This document shows positions 1-8,541 of a stretch of DNA of 64,000 nucleotides, one piece after another. The stretch is taken from positions 1,488,001-1,552,000 of the forward strand of contig NZ_BRVO01000001.1 of assembly GCF_027924185.1 (NCBI RefSeq). Direction: 5' to 3'. Origin of the DNA: Neptunitalea lumnitzerae. Lineage in GTDB: Bacteria; Bacteroidota; Bacteroidia; Flavobacteriales; Flavobacteriaceae. The notes below the pieces were generated by a model. The model was not told where the DNA came from, searched no databases, and saw only the letters and a program-made list of their open reading frames with translations. Each line of letters starts with the position of its first letter. Position 1 is the stretch's first letter. A program made the position numbers and the translations under genes.

Positions 1-1516
1 CTTTAATGTCTACGGTTTCAAATCTGGCTCCTACTTGGTATGACCATTTTTTGAAATTCTGACCATAGGTAGCATAGGCAGAATAAATATCCATGTCGTA
101 AACAAAATGGGTGCTAGGGGTAGCAATTAAATCACCAGATGAATTATATGATAAACCAGTAGAATTGTATTTTATATCAGTACTAAATAAACGTGTTTGT
201 GCTCCTAATTCTAGTTTAGAATTTTCGGTTAATGGGTTTACATAATCTAAATTAACAGTGGTTTGCGATCTGTCGGTATCTACAAAATCTTGGTAGTCTG
301 GTAAATCACCAGAGGTGAATATAAAGTTAGAATCTTCATCGTCAGTAAAATCATTATAGTCTGCTTCTAACTCTATATTATGTCCCTCTTTTTTAAAATC
401 ATGTTTAAAATCAAAATTGTATTGGCTACTATGATTATTATTAGCGTTGTTAAAATACTGAGTTTGATCTAAGGTAGGATCATCATAAAATAGGATGTCT
501 GTTACCGAATTGTTTTTACCATCAAAAATATTCTGATTGGTGAAAAATGATAACGTGTTATTGTCATTTAGATAATAATCAATACCAATTTTATACAAAT
601 GAGATTCATTGTTGTTTCTCATGTCCATAAACTGCTCTGTGTTATCATCAAATCGGTAGATATTCCCGCCATTTACGTATTTGCCAAAGTTATTACCATA
701 GGTGCCGTACAAGTTAAATTTACCGTTACGGTAGTTTAAGTTGATGTTGCTATTAAATTTAGGTTCTTCGCCTTGTGTATACCCTGCCGATACATTTCCG
801 TTGAAACCAATATTTGCATTTTTATGTAATACTATATTAATAATACCGCTCATGCCCTCAGGGTTGTATTTAGCAGATGGGTTGGTAATTAATTCTATTG
901 ATTTAATAGAAGAAGATGGTATTTGTTTTAATAATTGATCTACTGGTATGTTAGATAATTTGCCATCTACCATCACGCGCACGTTTTGGTTACCTCTTAA
1001 TGATAAGTTACCATCTTGGTCTAAATTTACAGATGGAATGTTGTTCATAATATCAGCTGCAGAGGCTCCTACAGTAGTAAGGTCTTTTCCTATATGAACT
1101 ACTTTTCTATCTATTTTTTGTTCAATAGTAGAACGTTCTGCTACCAGCTCTACATCGTCTAGCTGTGTAACATTTTCTGAAAGTTCTATGGTGCCTAGAT
1201 TTACATTTCTGGTTCCTTTGTTAATCGTAATATCTTTGGTATAAGGCAAGAAACCTATAAATTGAATGTCTAGGGTATATGCGCCGTCTTCAAGATTTTT
1301 AATTTCAAAGTCTCCTTTGTCATCTGTAACTACTCCGGTTATAATTTGTTGGTCTGATTTGCTCTTTACAGTAACCGTAGCGTAGGGAATAGGTTGCTTA
1401 GAGGTTTGGTCTATAATAGTACCTTTAATACCTCCTAATTTATCTTCAAGATTATAGGCATGGGCATACGTCGACACTAGCACCATAAGTGCTAAAAAAA
1501 AGCTAAATTGTTTCAT
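1..1516 (-). CDS. TonB-dependent outer-membrane receptor, C-terminus cut by window edge
   Basis: Reading leftwards from ATG at 1516, the protein starts with a signal peptide (MKQFSFFLALMVLVSTYAHA). A carboxypeptidase-regulatory-like beta domain follows (about 30-115, with GGIKGTIIDQTSKQPIPYATV), then a TonB plug (about 130-230, with IMNNIPSVNLDQDGNLSLRG). The rest is the start of a beta-barrel rich in Asn/Asp/Tyr strands that runs off the window. The layout matches the outer-membrane beta-barrel family 3 receptors of Bacteroidota, which import large ligands with energy from TonB. No SusD-like partner lies on the visible side, so the substrate is unknown. The stop codon is outside the window. 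Confidence 0.9.
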   Translation of the reverse strand, partial: MKQFSFFLALMVLVSTYAHAYNLEDKLGGIKGTIIDQTSKQPIPYATVTVKSKSDQQIITGVVTDDKGDFEIKNLEDGAYTLDIQFIGFLPYTKDITINKGTRNVNLGTIELSENVTQLDDVELVAERSTIEQKIDRKVVHIGKDLTTVGASAADIMNNIPSVNLDQDGNLSLRGNQNVRVMVDGKLSNIPVDQLLKQIPSSSIKSIELITNPSAKYNPEGMSGIINIVLHKNANIGFNGNVSAGYTQGEEPKFNSNINLNYRNGKFNLYGTYGNNFGKYVNGGNIYRFDDNTEQFMDMRNNNESHLYKIGIDYYLNDNNTLSFFTNQNIFDGKNNSVTDILFYDDPTLDQTQYFNNANNNHSSQYNFDFKHDFKKEGHNIELEADYNDFTDDEDSNFIFTSGDLPDYQDFVDTDRSQTTVNLDYVNPLTENSKLELGAQTRLFSTDIKYNSTGLSYNSSGDLIATPSTHFVYDMDIYSAYATYGQNFKKWSYQVGARFETVDIK

Positions 1517-1627
1517 TTGGTCTGCTCGATTTTTGATTGATGAAATTTAAACGTTATCTTGTAATAGCGTTTGCCTAAAAGACGCGTGAACTGAAAAGGT
1601 GTTACAACGTTTAACAGATTTTAACAA

Positions 1628-1984
1628 ATGAAGACTTTAGTTATAGGAGCCTCTACTAACCCGGATAGATATAGTTATAAAGCAGTAAAAAGATTGCTTG
1701 ATAAAGGTATGGATGTAGAAGCAATAGGAATGAAAGAAGGGAAGATAGGGCCTGTTACCATTAAAACAGATAAGTTTGATACCGATGGTGTAGATACGGT
1801 ATCGTTATATGTGAACCCAATGATACAGGAGTCTTATTATGACTACGTGGTTAATCTGCAACCACGAAGAGTTATTTTTAATCCTGGAACAGAGAATTAC
1901 GAGTTTATTCATAAACTGAAAGAAGAAGGTATAGAGGCTGAGGTAGCCTGTACTTTAGTGCTACTTTCTACGAACCAATATTAA
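1628..1984 (+). CDS. CoA-binding domain protein (YccU-like)
   Basis: A 118-residue single-domain protein with a Rossmann-like start (MKTLVIGASTNPDRYSYKAV) and the conserved end motif FNPGTENYEF followed by EVACTLVLLS. These are typical of small stand-alone CoA-binding proteins (YccU family), which resemble the CoA-binding domain of succinyl-CoA synthetase. Their cellular role is not established. The last 24 bases overlap the 3' end of the convergent symporter gene. It is divergent from the TonB receptor, with about 110 bases between them for both promoters. Confidence 0.85.
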   Translation: MKTLVIGASTNPDRYSYKAVKRLLDKGMDVEAIGMKEGKIGPVTIKTDKFDTDGVDTVSLYVNPMIQESYYDYVVNLQPRRVIFNPGTENYEFIHKLKEEGIEAEVACTLVLLSTNQY

Positions 1985-3397
1985 TAAACCAATAAAGGTT
2001 AAAAGTCCATTAATCATTAAAACGGCGTATCCTAGTTTGTGTCCGTTTAGGGTACAGTTATAATCAATTATATAGGAGATAATAGGCGATGCAATGGCTA
2101 CAAGTGGTACCCAAACATCTTTCACTTTAGCCTTTGTGATTAAACCAAAGCTGTATAACCCTAATAATGGACCATAGGTATAGCCGGCAAAACTGAAAAG
2201 TTTGTCAATAATACTTTCGCCGGGTACTACATATCTTAGAATAATAATGGCTAAAAACAAGATGAAAGAGATTAGAATGTGAATTTGTTTTCTAATTTTT
2301 ACCTGTTTTTGTTCGTCGTATTTTTTATTGATTTCTAAAATATCAATACTGAAACTTGTAGTTAACGAGGTTAAAGCGCTATCTGCGCTACTATACGCAG
2401 CAGCTATAAGTCCAATAAAAAAGAAAATAAATACTAAAGATCCAAGGTTGTTTTGAGCAATGGTAGGGAATAGTGTGTCTCCACTAGCTTCAATACCGTT
2501 GGCTGTTGCATATTCTGTAAGTAACAAACCTAAGGTTAGAAAAATAAAGTTAACAACTACTAGTATTAATGATAGGGAGAACATATTTTTTTGCGCATCT
2601 TTTAAAGATCGGCAGGTAAGGTTTTTTTGCATCATGTCTTGGTCTAGTCCCGTCATTACAATAGTAATAAAGGCACCTGACAAAAACTGCTTCCAGAAAT
2701 AGCTTGCCTCTCCAGGATTGTCGAAGTAAAAAACTTTAGATAAACTACTTTCCGAAACATATGTAACCAATCCTGTAGCACCAATGTTTAAGTCGTTATA
2801 AATAGTAACAATAGTAACCCCTAGTGCTATAAGCATAAACAAGGTTTGTAGGGTGTCTGTCCAAACAATAGTTTTAATACCACTTTTAAAAGTGTACAGC
2901 CAAATAAGTAAAATAGTAATGGCAACCGTAACACTAAACGGTATGTTTAGTTCGTCAAAAATTAAAAGTTGTAAAATTTTAGCCACCAAAAATAACCTGC
3001 AACTAGCACCAATAATTCTAGAAAGTAAAAAGAAAGAAGCACCTGTTTTATAAGTTGCGTTGCCAAAACGCTCTTGTAAATAGGTGTATATAGAGGTAAG
3101 GTTTAATTTGTAATAGAGTGGTAATAATACTTTTATAATAACCAAGTACCCCAAAACATACCCTAAAACCATTTGCATATAGCTAAACTTGCTAGCTGCT
3201 ACCCAACCTGGCACCGAGATAAATGTAACACCCGATAGCGAGGCTCCTAGCATACCAAAAGCAACTACATACCACGGCGATTGCTTGTTACCTTTAAAAA
3301 AAGCATCGTTACTAGAAGATTTTCCTGTAAAAAATGAAACTAGAATTAAAAGCCCAAAGTAGGCCGCAATTATAAGCAATATGTAAAGTGGCGTCAT
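1961..3397 (-). CDS. sodium:solute symporter (SSS family)
   Basis: About 478 residues with some 13 hydrophobic segments and the SSS-family layout: FFKGNKQSPWYVVAFGMLGASLSGVTFISVPG near the N-terminus and the helix IGLIAAAYSSADSALTSLTTS in the middle. The latter is the part that contributes to the sodium site in this family. It is an inner-membrane cotransporter; family members carry sugars, amino acids, proline or sialic acid, and the substrate cannot be read from sequence. I use the ATG at 3397 (MTPLYILLIIAAYF) because the 14 residues added by an earlier start do not resemble the family. Its 3' end overlaps the CoA-binding gene tail to tail. Confidence 0.85.
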   Translation of the reverse strand: MTPLYILLIIAAYFGLLILVSFFTGKSSSNDAFFKGNKQSPWYVVAFGMLGASLSGVTFISVPGWVAASKFSYMQMVLGYVLGYLVIIKVLLPLYYKLNLTSIYTYLQERFGNATYKTGASFFLLSRIIGASCRLFLVAKILQLLIFDELNIPFSVTVAITILLIWLYTFKSGIKTIVWTDTLQTLFMLIALGVTIVTIYNDLNIGATGLVTYVSESSLSKVFYFDNPGEASYFWKQFLSGAFITIVMTGLDQDMMQKNLTCRSLKDAQKNMFSLSLILVVVNFIFLTLGLLLTEYATANGIEASGDTLFPTIAQNNLGSLVFIFFFIGLIAAAYSSADSALTSLTTSFSIDILEINKKYDEQKQVKIRKQIHILISFILFLAIIILRYVVPGESIIDKLFSFAGYTYGPLLGLYSFGLITKAKVKDVWVPLVAIASPIISYIIDYNCTLNGHKLGYAVLMINGLLTFIGLLILVRRK

Positions 3398-3491
3398 TAG
3401 AATATCGTATAAGAGCAAATTACAAATAATTTGAATCAATATGCAAATCTCAATTTTTTCTATAATTAAAACGGAAGAATATTAAAAATTG

Positions 3492-3499
3492 TACCTTTG
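3492..3499 (+). promoter_or_regulatory. Bacteroidota -7 promoter element (TACCTTTG) of recR
   Basis: TACCTTTG matches the Bacteroidota -7 consensus TAnnTTTG and ends only 5 bases before the recR ATG. With the usual distance from -7 element to start site, transcription would begin at or within a few bases of the ATG, giving an almost leaderless mRNA. I see no clear -33 TTG at the right distance, so this rests on the -7 element alone. Confidence 0.5.
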
Positions 3500-3504
3500 C
3501 GGCA

Positions 3505-4122
3505 ATGGAATTTTCTTCAAAGCTTTTAGAAAATGCAGTAGCAGAAATGGCTCAATTACCCGGAGTGGGTAAGCGAACCGCGCTACGATTAGTACTTCAC
3601 TTGTTGAAACAACCTGAAAGTCAGACTGAAAGGTTGGTTTCTGCATTGCATTCTATGCGAAACGAAATCCGATTTTGTAAAAAGTGTCATAATATTTCTG
3701 ACGTTGCTTTATGTGATATATGTGCCAACCCAAGACGAGAAAGCGAATTGGTTTGTGTGGTGGAAGATGTAAGAGATGTCATGGCAATTGAGTCTACCGG
3801 GCAATTTAAAGGGGTGTATCATATTCTAGGAGGTAAAATTTCTCCTATTGATGGCGTAGGGCCAGGCGATTTACATATAGAATCGTTGGTAGAACGTGTG
3901 TCTTCTGGGGAAGTTAAGGAAATTATTTTTGCCTTAAGTAGTACCATGGAGGGTGATACCACTAATTTTTATATCTATAAACAAATAGAGCCTTTTAAAA
4001 TAGTAACCTCTACCATAGCTAGGGGTATTTCTGTAGGAGGAGAGTTAGAATATGCTGATGAAGTAACATTAGGAAGAAGTATTATCAATAGAATTCCTTT
4101 TGAAAATTCTTTAAAACAATAA
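3505..4122 (+). CDS. recR: recombination mediator protein RecR
   Basis: The 205-residue length is normal for RecR. In order: a helix-hairpin-helix (LPGVGKRTA, residues 18-26), a C4 zinc finger (Cys58, Cys61, Cys70, Cys73), a TOPRIM domain starting near VVEDVRD, and the C-terminal Walker-B-like segment. RecR works with RecO/RecF to load RecA on gapped single-stranded DNA in recombinational repair. It may be transcribed with the glycosyltransferase that starts 7 bases after its stop. All key cysteines are present. Confidence 0.97.
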   Translation: MEFSSKLLENAVAEMAQLPGVGKRTALRLVLHLLKQPESQTERLVSALHSMRNEIRFCKKCHNISDVALCDICANPRRESELVCVVEDVRDVMAIESTGQFKGVYHILGGKISPIDGVGPGDLHIESLVERVSSGEVKEIIFALSSTMEGDTTNFYIYKQIEPFKIVTSTIARGISVGGELEYADEVTLGRSIINRIPFENSLKQ

Positions 4123-4129
4123 GTATATA

Positions 4130-5278
4130 ATGAGGCTCTCTGTTGTTATCTTAAATTATAATGTTCAATACTTTCTAGAGCTTTGCTTGCAGTCTGTAGT
4201 AAAGGCAACGTCTCACCTAGATGCTGAAATTATTGTGGTAGATAATGCCTCGGAAGATGGTAGTGTAGCCATGGTGCAAACACAATTTCCTGATGTGCGG
4301 TTAATTGTGAATAAAGATAATACTGGTTTCCCTAAAGGAAACAATATGGGGGTTGATATAGCAAAAGGGGAGTATGTGTGTATTCTTAATCCTGATACGG
4401 TAGTAGCAGAAGATACATTTGACAAGCTCTTTGATTTTGCAGAAGGAAAAGATAAACTAGGTATTGTTGGTCCTAAGTTGTTAGATGGTTCTGGTAAGTT
4501 TTTGCCCGAAAGTAAAAGAGGAGTGCCAACACCTTGGGTAGCATTTACTAAGTTTTTAGAGTTGTATAGATATTTTCCAAAGCAATGCGGAAAGTATTAT
4601 TTTATGGAGTTAGACCCTAATGAAACAGGAAAGATAGAGATTTTAGTAGGTGCTTTTATGTTTATGAAAAGAAGCTTGTATTTAAAACTAGGAGGTTTTG
4701 ATGAAGGCTGCTTTATGTATTCTGACGATGTAGATATATCTTATATGGCACTGAAAGAAGGGTATGATAATTACTATTTTTCAGAAACAAGAGTAATTCA
4801 TTATAAAGGAGAAAGTACTAATAAAGACGAAACTTTTTTAAGGCGCTTTAGAGAGGCTATGAATTTCTTTTATAGAAAACACTTTAAGGTGAATATCTTA
4901 TTTGATTTGGTAATGCGTATAGGAGCAAAAATTTTTAGTTTGCTAAAACTACTGCGTATGAAACAACATGCCAATATTCATTTTAAACCAGAGAAGTATT
5001 ATTTAATAAGTACAGATGCTAGTTTGGTAGAAGATTTAAAAACGTCTTTGAAAAAAGAAGTGATACTAACTACCTTTGAAGAGGTACAGACCATGGGGCC
5101 TGATGATAAGCATATAGAACTTCTATTTGATGCTAATACATTAACATTTAAACAAATAATTCAATATTTTAACATATTGAGTGGCAGAGGGTTTACTTAT
5201 AAGATGATTCCTATGAGTAAACGGTATGTTTTGGGTAGTAATTTTAGTGATGCAAAGGGAGAAGTGAAATTCTTTTAA
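4130..5278 (+). CDS. family 2 glycosyltransferase
   Basis: 382 residues. The first 240 form a GT-A fold of family GT2: LSVVILNYNVQYFLELCL at the N-terminus, VDNASEDGS, then NPDTVV (the DxD-like metal/nucleotide-sugar site) and GGFDEGCFMYSDDVDIS around 195-210, where the catalytic base usually lies. The C-terminal 130 residues are a basic amphipathic stretch and a tail I do not recognise. Relatives are rhamnosyltransferase-like enzymes that build cell-surface polysaccharide. It starts 7 bases after recR and is probably co-transcribed. Acceptor and donor are unknown. Confidence 0.88.
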   Translation: MRLSVVILNYNVQYFLELCLQSVVKATSHLDAEIIVVDNASEDGSVAMVQTQFPDVRLIVNKDNTGFPKGNNMGVDIAKGEYVCILNPDTVVAEDTFDKLFDFAEGKDKLGIVGPKLLDGSGKFLPESKRGVPTPWVAFTKFLELYRYFPKQCGKYYFMELDPNETGKIEILVGAFMFMKRSLYLKLGGFDEGCFMYSDDVDISYMALKEGYDNYYFSETRVIHYKGESTNKDETFLRRFREAMNFFYRKHFKVNILFDLVMRIGAKIFSLLKLLRMKQHANIHFKPEKYYLISTDASLVEDLKTSLKKEVILTTFEEVQTMGPDDKHIELLFDANTLTFKQIIQYFNILSGRGFTYKMIPMSKRYVLGSNFSDAKGEVKFF

Positions 5279-5368
5279 CTAAAATTTATTAAAGAGTATT
5301 CAGTTAGATTTAACTTATTTAGTTAATTTCGCAAATATTGTATAAAAAATCAACATTCAATTAGTAAA

Positions 5369-6694
5369 ATGGCAAAATATAAACTATTGTTACCGAAAAT
5401 GGGAGAAAGTGTTGCAGAAGCAACCGTTACATCTTGGTTAAAAGAGGTTGGCGATACTATTGAAGCAGATGAAACTGTAGTAGAAGTAGCTACAGATAAA
5501 GTAGATTCTGAAGTACCATGTGAAGTAGAGGGAGTTTTAGTAGAGAAGTTCTTTGAGGCTAATGATGTTGTGAAGGTAGGAGAGGTGCTTGCTATAATAG
5601 AAACTGATGGAGAGGTATCAGATGATGCGTCTGAGTCAGTACAAGTAGTGGCTGAAGAAGCAACAGCGCCAGCTGAAGTAGAAGCTATAGAGGCTACTAT
5701 GACGGCGGCAAAAGAAACAGTTGCTAACGAAGCGCCTGATTTTGACCAGTCGGAAAGATTTTATTCTCCTTTGGTTAAAAACATGGCTAAGGAAGAAGGT
5801 ATTTCTATTTCGGAGTTAGAAACTATTTCTGGTACCGGAAAAGATGGTAGGGTTACCAAAAACGATATGCTATCTTATTTAGAGCAACGTAAAAGTGGTG
5901 TTGCACCAGCAAAACAGGCTAGCAAACCTGTGCCTGTTGCACCTGTGCAGCCTACACCAAGTAGTGTCCCTGTTTCTGTTAATGGTTCTGATGAGATTAT
6001 TGAAATGAGCAGAATGGGTAAATTAATTGCTCATCATATGAAAGAGAGTATTAGTACTTCTGTTCATGTGCAAAGTTTTATTGAGGTTGATGTAACTAAT
6101 ATCTGGAACTGGAGAAATAAAGTAAAAGCTGCTTTTGAAAAAAGAGAAGGAGAGAAATTAACGTTTACACCTATATTTATGGAAGCGGTAGCTGCTGCAT
6201 TAAAGCAATACCCTCTTCTAAATATTTCTGTAGACGGAGATTCTATAGTAAAACATAAAGATATAAACTTAGGTATGGCGGCTGCTTTGCCTGATGGTAA
6301 TTTAATTGTTCCTGTGATTAAGAATGCAGATCAGTTAAATATGGTAGGTATGGCTAAGAAAGTAAATGATTTAGCTAACCGTGCCAGAAAAAACCAATTG
6401 AAGCCAGATGAGATTAAAGGAGGAACTTATACGGTAACAAACATTGGTATGTTTGGGTCGGTAATGGGAACCCCAATAATCAATCAGCCTCAAGTTGGTA
6501 TTTTAGCGTTAGGAGCTATTAGAAAGGTGCCTGCGGTAGTAGAAACACCTGAGGGTGACTTTATAGGAATACGAATGAAAATGTTCCTTTCTCATAGTTA
6601 CGATCATAGAGTAGTTAACGGTGCTTTAGGAGGTCAGTTTGTAAAAGCTGTAGCCGATTATCTTGAAGCTTGGAATGTAGATAGAGAAGTTTAG
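5369..6694 (+). CDS. 2-oxoacid dehydrogenase complex E2 (dihydrolipoyl acyltransferase)
   Basis: 441 residues: one N-terminal lipoyl domain (1-80, lipoylated lysine expected at Lys44 in ATDKVDSE), an Ala/Glu/Pro-rich linker, a peripheral subunit-binding domain (about 130-170, with SPLVKNMAKEEGI and GTGKDGRVTKNDM), a second linker, and the acyltransferase core (about 210-435). The family's catalytic HxxxDG reads HRVVNG here, with Asn in place of Asp. It could serve branched-chain 2-oxoacid or another 2-oxoacid dehydrogenase. The pyruvate dehydrogenase E1 beta gene lies far away at 62122, and no E1 or E3 gene is adjacent. Confidence 0.9.
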   Translation: MAKYKLLLPKMGESVAEATVTSWLKEVGDTIEADETVVEVATDKVDSEVPCEVEGVLVEKFFEANDVVKVGEVLAIIETDGEVSDDASESVQVVAEEATAPAEVEAIEATMTAAKETVANEAPDFDQSERFYSPLVKNMAKEEGISISELETISGTGKDGRVTKNDMLSYLEQRKSGVAPAKQASKPVPVAPVQPTPSSVPVSVNGSDEIIEMSRMGKLIAHHMKESISTSVHVQSFIEVDVTNIWNWRNKVKAAFEKREGEKLTFTPIFMEAVAAALKQYPLLNISVDGDSIVKHKDINLGMAAALPDGNLIVPVIKNADQLNMVGMAKKVNDLANRARKNQLKPDEIKGGTYTVTNIGMFGSVMGTPIINQPQVGILALGAIRKVPAVVETPEGDFIGIRMKMFLSHSYDHRVVNGALGGQFVKAVADYLEAWNVDREV

Positions 6695-6727
6695 TAAGCA
6701 ATGTCTTGCTATACTAGAAAAAATATG

Positions 6728-6767
6728 GGTAAATCATCGTGATAATTTTTTTGATGGTTTACCTTTT
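6728..6767 (+). terminator. probable Rho-independent terminator after the E2 gene
   Basis: An 11-base inverted repeat (GGTAAATCATC and GATGGTTTACC, one G-U pair) with a 14-base loop is followed by TTTTC. It lies in the 114-base gap between the E2 gene and the exonuclease gene. Confidence 0.55.
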
Positions 6768-6808
6768 CTTATTTTTAACAAAAATGATTTAAAAATCAAC
6801 GATTCATA

Positions 6809-7585
6809 ATGGAGTTAAATCTTACCAGGCCTATCTGTTTTTTTGATCTGGAAACTACCGGAACAGACATCACAAAAGATAGGATTGTAGAAATATCAAT
6901 TTTAAAGGTGTTTCCTAACGGAAATAAAGAGAGTAAAACGTGGCTAGTAAATCCTGAAATGCCTATTCCAGATCAGGTGGCGGCTATTCATGGTATCACC
7001 GATGATAAAGTGGCAAATGAGCCAACCTTTAAAGAATTAGCTAAAACCGTATATGCTATGATAAAAGATAGTGATTTAGGGGGGTATAATTCTGATAGGT
7101 TTGATATTCCTTTATTAGCTGAAGAGATGTTAAGAGCAGACGTTGATTTTGATCTTAAAAACACCGTGGCTGTGGATGTACAAACCATTTTTCATAAAAT
7201 GGAACAGCGTACTTTAAAAGCTGCTTATAAGTTTTATTGCGATAAAGACTTAGAAGATGCGCATAGCGCCGCTGCAGATACCAATGCTACCTATGAGGTG
7301 TTAAAATCTCAGTTAGATAGGTATGAGGGTGTTTTAGTAAACAATATTAAAACGCTGTCTGAATTTACCAAACGTAAAAACAGTGCAGACTTTGCTGGGT
7401 TTATAGCATTTAATAAAGAAGGAGAAGAAGTATTTTCTTTTGGTAAACATAAAGGTAAGAAAGTGGAAGATGTATTAGAGACTGAGCCAGGGTATTTTGG
7501 TTGGATTATGAATGCAGATTTTCCTTTGTATACTAAAAAAGTGCTTACTAGTATTAAGTTGAGAAAGTTAAATACGAAGCTGTAA
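6809..7585 (+). CDS. DnaQ-like 3'-5' exonuclease
   Basis: 258 residues. The N-terminal 175 residues are a DEDDh exonuclease: FFDLETTG (first Asp and Glu), GYNSDRFDIPLL (second Asp), and HSAAADTNATYEVL (the His and last Asp). This is the proofreading fold of DNA polymerase III epsilon and RNase T. The C-terminal 60 residues (FSFGKHKGKKVEDVLETEPGYFGWIMNADF) form the small domain found at the end of exodeoxyribonuclease X-like proteins. It probably removes nucleotides from DNA 3' ends during repair. It is followed closely by the FAH-family gene. Confidence 0.88.
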   Translation: MELNLTRPICFFDLETTGTDITKDRIVEISILKVFPNGNKESKTWLVNPEMPIPDQVAAIHGITDDKVANEPTFKELAKTVYAMIKDSDLGGYNSDRFDIPLLAEEMLRADVDFDLKNTVAVDVQTIFHKMEQRTLKAAYKFYCDKDLEDAHSAAADTNATYEVLKSQLDRYEGVLVNNIKTLSEFTKRKNSADFAGFIAFNKEGEEVFSFGKHKGKKVEDVLETEPGYFGWIMNADFPLYTKKVLTSIKLRKLNTKL

Positions 7586-7590
7586 GTGTT

Positions 7591-8202
7591 ATGAAAATTA
7601 TTTGCATAGGAAGAAATTATGTAGATCATATAGAAGAGCTAAAAAATGAACGCCCTTCTGAGCCTGTTGTGTTTATTAAGGCAGACAGTGCAGTGTTGCC
7701 AAAACAACAAGATTTTTATATTCCTGAGTTTTCAGATGATGTGCATTATGAGGTTGAGGTATTAGTGAAAATACATAAAGTAGGGAAGCACATAAGTGAG
7801 AAGTTTGCTCATAAATATTATGATGAAATTGGTTTAGGGATTGATTTTACTGCCAGAGATTTACAGGCTAAATTAAAAGACAAGGGATTGCCTTGGGAAA
7901 AGGCAAAATCTTTTGATGGTGCTGCGGTAATTGGGCAGTTTTTTCCGAAAACTGAATTTGAAGATTTAGACGCAATACTATTTTCATTAGCTAAAAATGA
8001 TGAGGTGGTTCAGAAAGGAGATACCTCTTTTATGTTGTGGAAAATAGATGAAATTATAGCGTACGTGTCTAAGTATTTTACCTTGAAAAAAGGCGATATA
8101 ATTTTTACTGGTACACCTGCAGGGGTGGGAAAAGTAAATCCGGATGATGTGTTAACTGGAACATTGAATAATAAGGAAGCATTAAAAGTAACTGTAAGAT
8201 AA
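7591..8202 (+). CDS. fumarylacetoacetate hydrolase family protein
   Basis: 203 residues, a compact single-domain member of the FAH family (YcgM/FAHD1 type). Visible motifs are CIGRNYVDH at the N-terminus, the metal-binding acidic strand HYEVEVLVKI, GLGIDFTARDLQ, KSFDGAAVIGQF and FTGTPAGVG near the end. These enzymes use Mg2+ to hydrolyse or decarboxylate acylpyruvates or oxaloacetate; the natural substrate here is not clear. The gene is tightly packed: 5 bases after the exonuclease stop, and its own stop abuts the next start codon. Confidence 0.88.
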   Translation: MKIICIGRNYVDHIEELKNERPSEPVVFIKADSAVLPKQQDFYIPEFSDDVHYEVEVLVKIHKVGKHISEKFAHKYYDEIGLGIDFTARDLQAKLKDKGLPWEKAKSFDGAAVIGQFFPKTEFEDLDAILFSLAKNDEVVQKGDTSFMLWKIDEIIAYVSKYFTLKKGDIIFTGTPAGVGKVNPDDVLTGTLNNKEALKVTVR

Positions 8203-8535
8203 ATGTATAATTTAACTAAAATAGAAGAGCTTTCAGGGGGAGATGAAGACTTTATAGTGTCTGTGGTAACTCTTTTTATAGAAGAGGTTCCTGAAGATAT
8301 GCAGAAGATAGAAGAGGGGATAGCGGAGAAGGATTATCATAAAGTATATCAGAATGCACATAAAATAAAGCCTAACGTAGATTTGGTGGGGCTAGATGTT
8401 GCTTTTCAGGCTATTTTAGAAATAGAGCAAAGCGCAAGAGCAGAAAACCATGAGGAAGTAGTAGCTAAATATGAAGTTATTTATAAAGAAATAACTACTG
8501 CAATAGCTGATTTAAAAAGAGATTATAATATTTAA
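8203..8535 (+). CDS. histidine phosphotransfer (Hpt) domain protein
   Basis: A 110-residue helical protein consisting of a single Hpt domain. His53 in NAHKIKPNVDLVGL is the expected phosphoacceptor; the motif more often reads HxLKG/HxLKP. Such proteins relay phosphate between a hybrid histidine kinase receiver and a response regulator. Its ATG follows the FAH gene stop with no gap, so translation is probably coupled, although the functions look unrelated. A hybrid kinase with a receiver domain is encoded at 28965-31202, but nothing in the sequence shows that they pair. Confidence 0.85.
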   Translation: MYNLTKIEELSGGDEDFIVSVVTLFIEEVPEDMQKIEEGIAEKDYHKVYQNAHKIKPNVDLVGLDVAFQAILEIEQSARAENHEEVVAKYEVIYKEITTAIADLKRDYNI

Positions 8536-8541
8536 ACTTGT

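Noticed and set aside
1961-1984. 24-base overlap of two convergent coding regions as an antisense control signal
   Set aside because: Short tail-to-tail overlaps are common in compact bacterial genomes and no other signal supports control. The same applies to 57629-57640.
8203-8535. Hpt protein as partner of the hybrid kinase at 28965
   Set aside because: It is possible but the genes are 20 kb apart and nothing in sequence shows pairing, so it is only mentioned in the gene entries.
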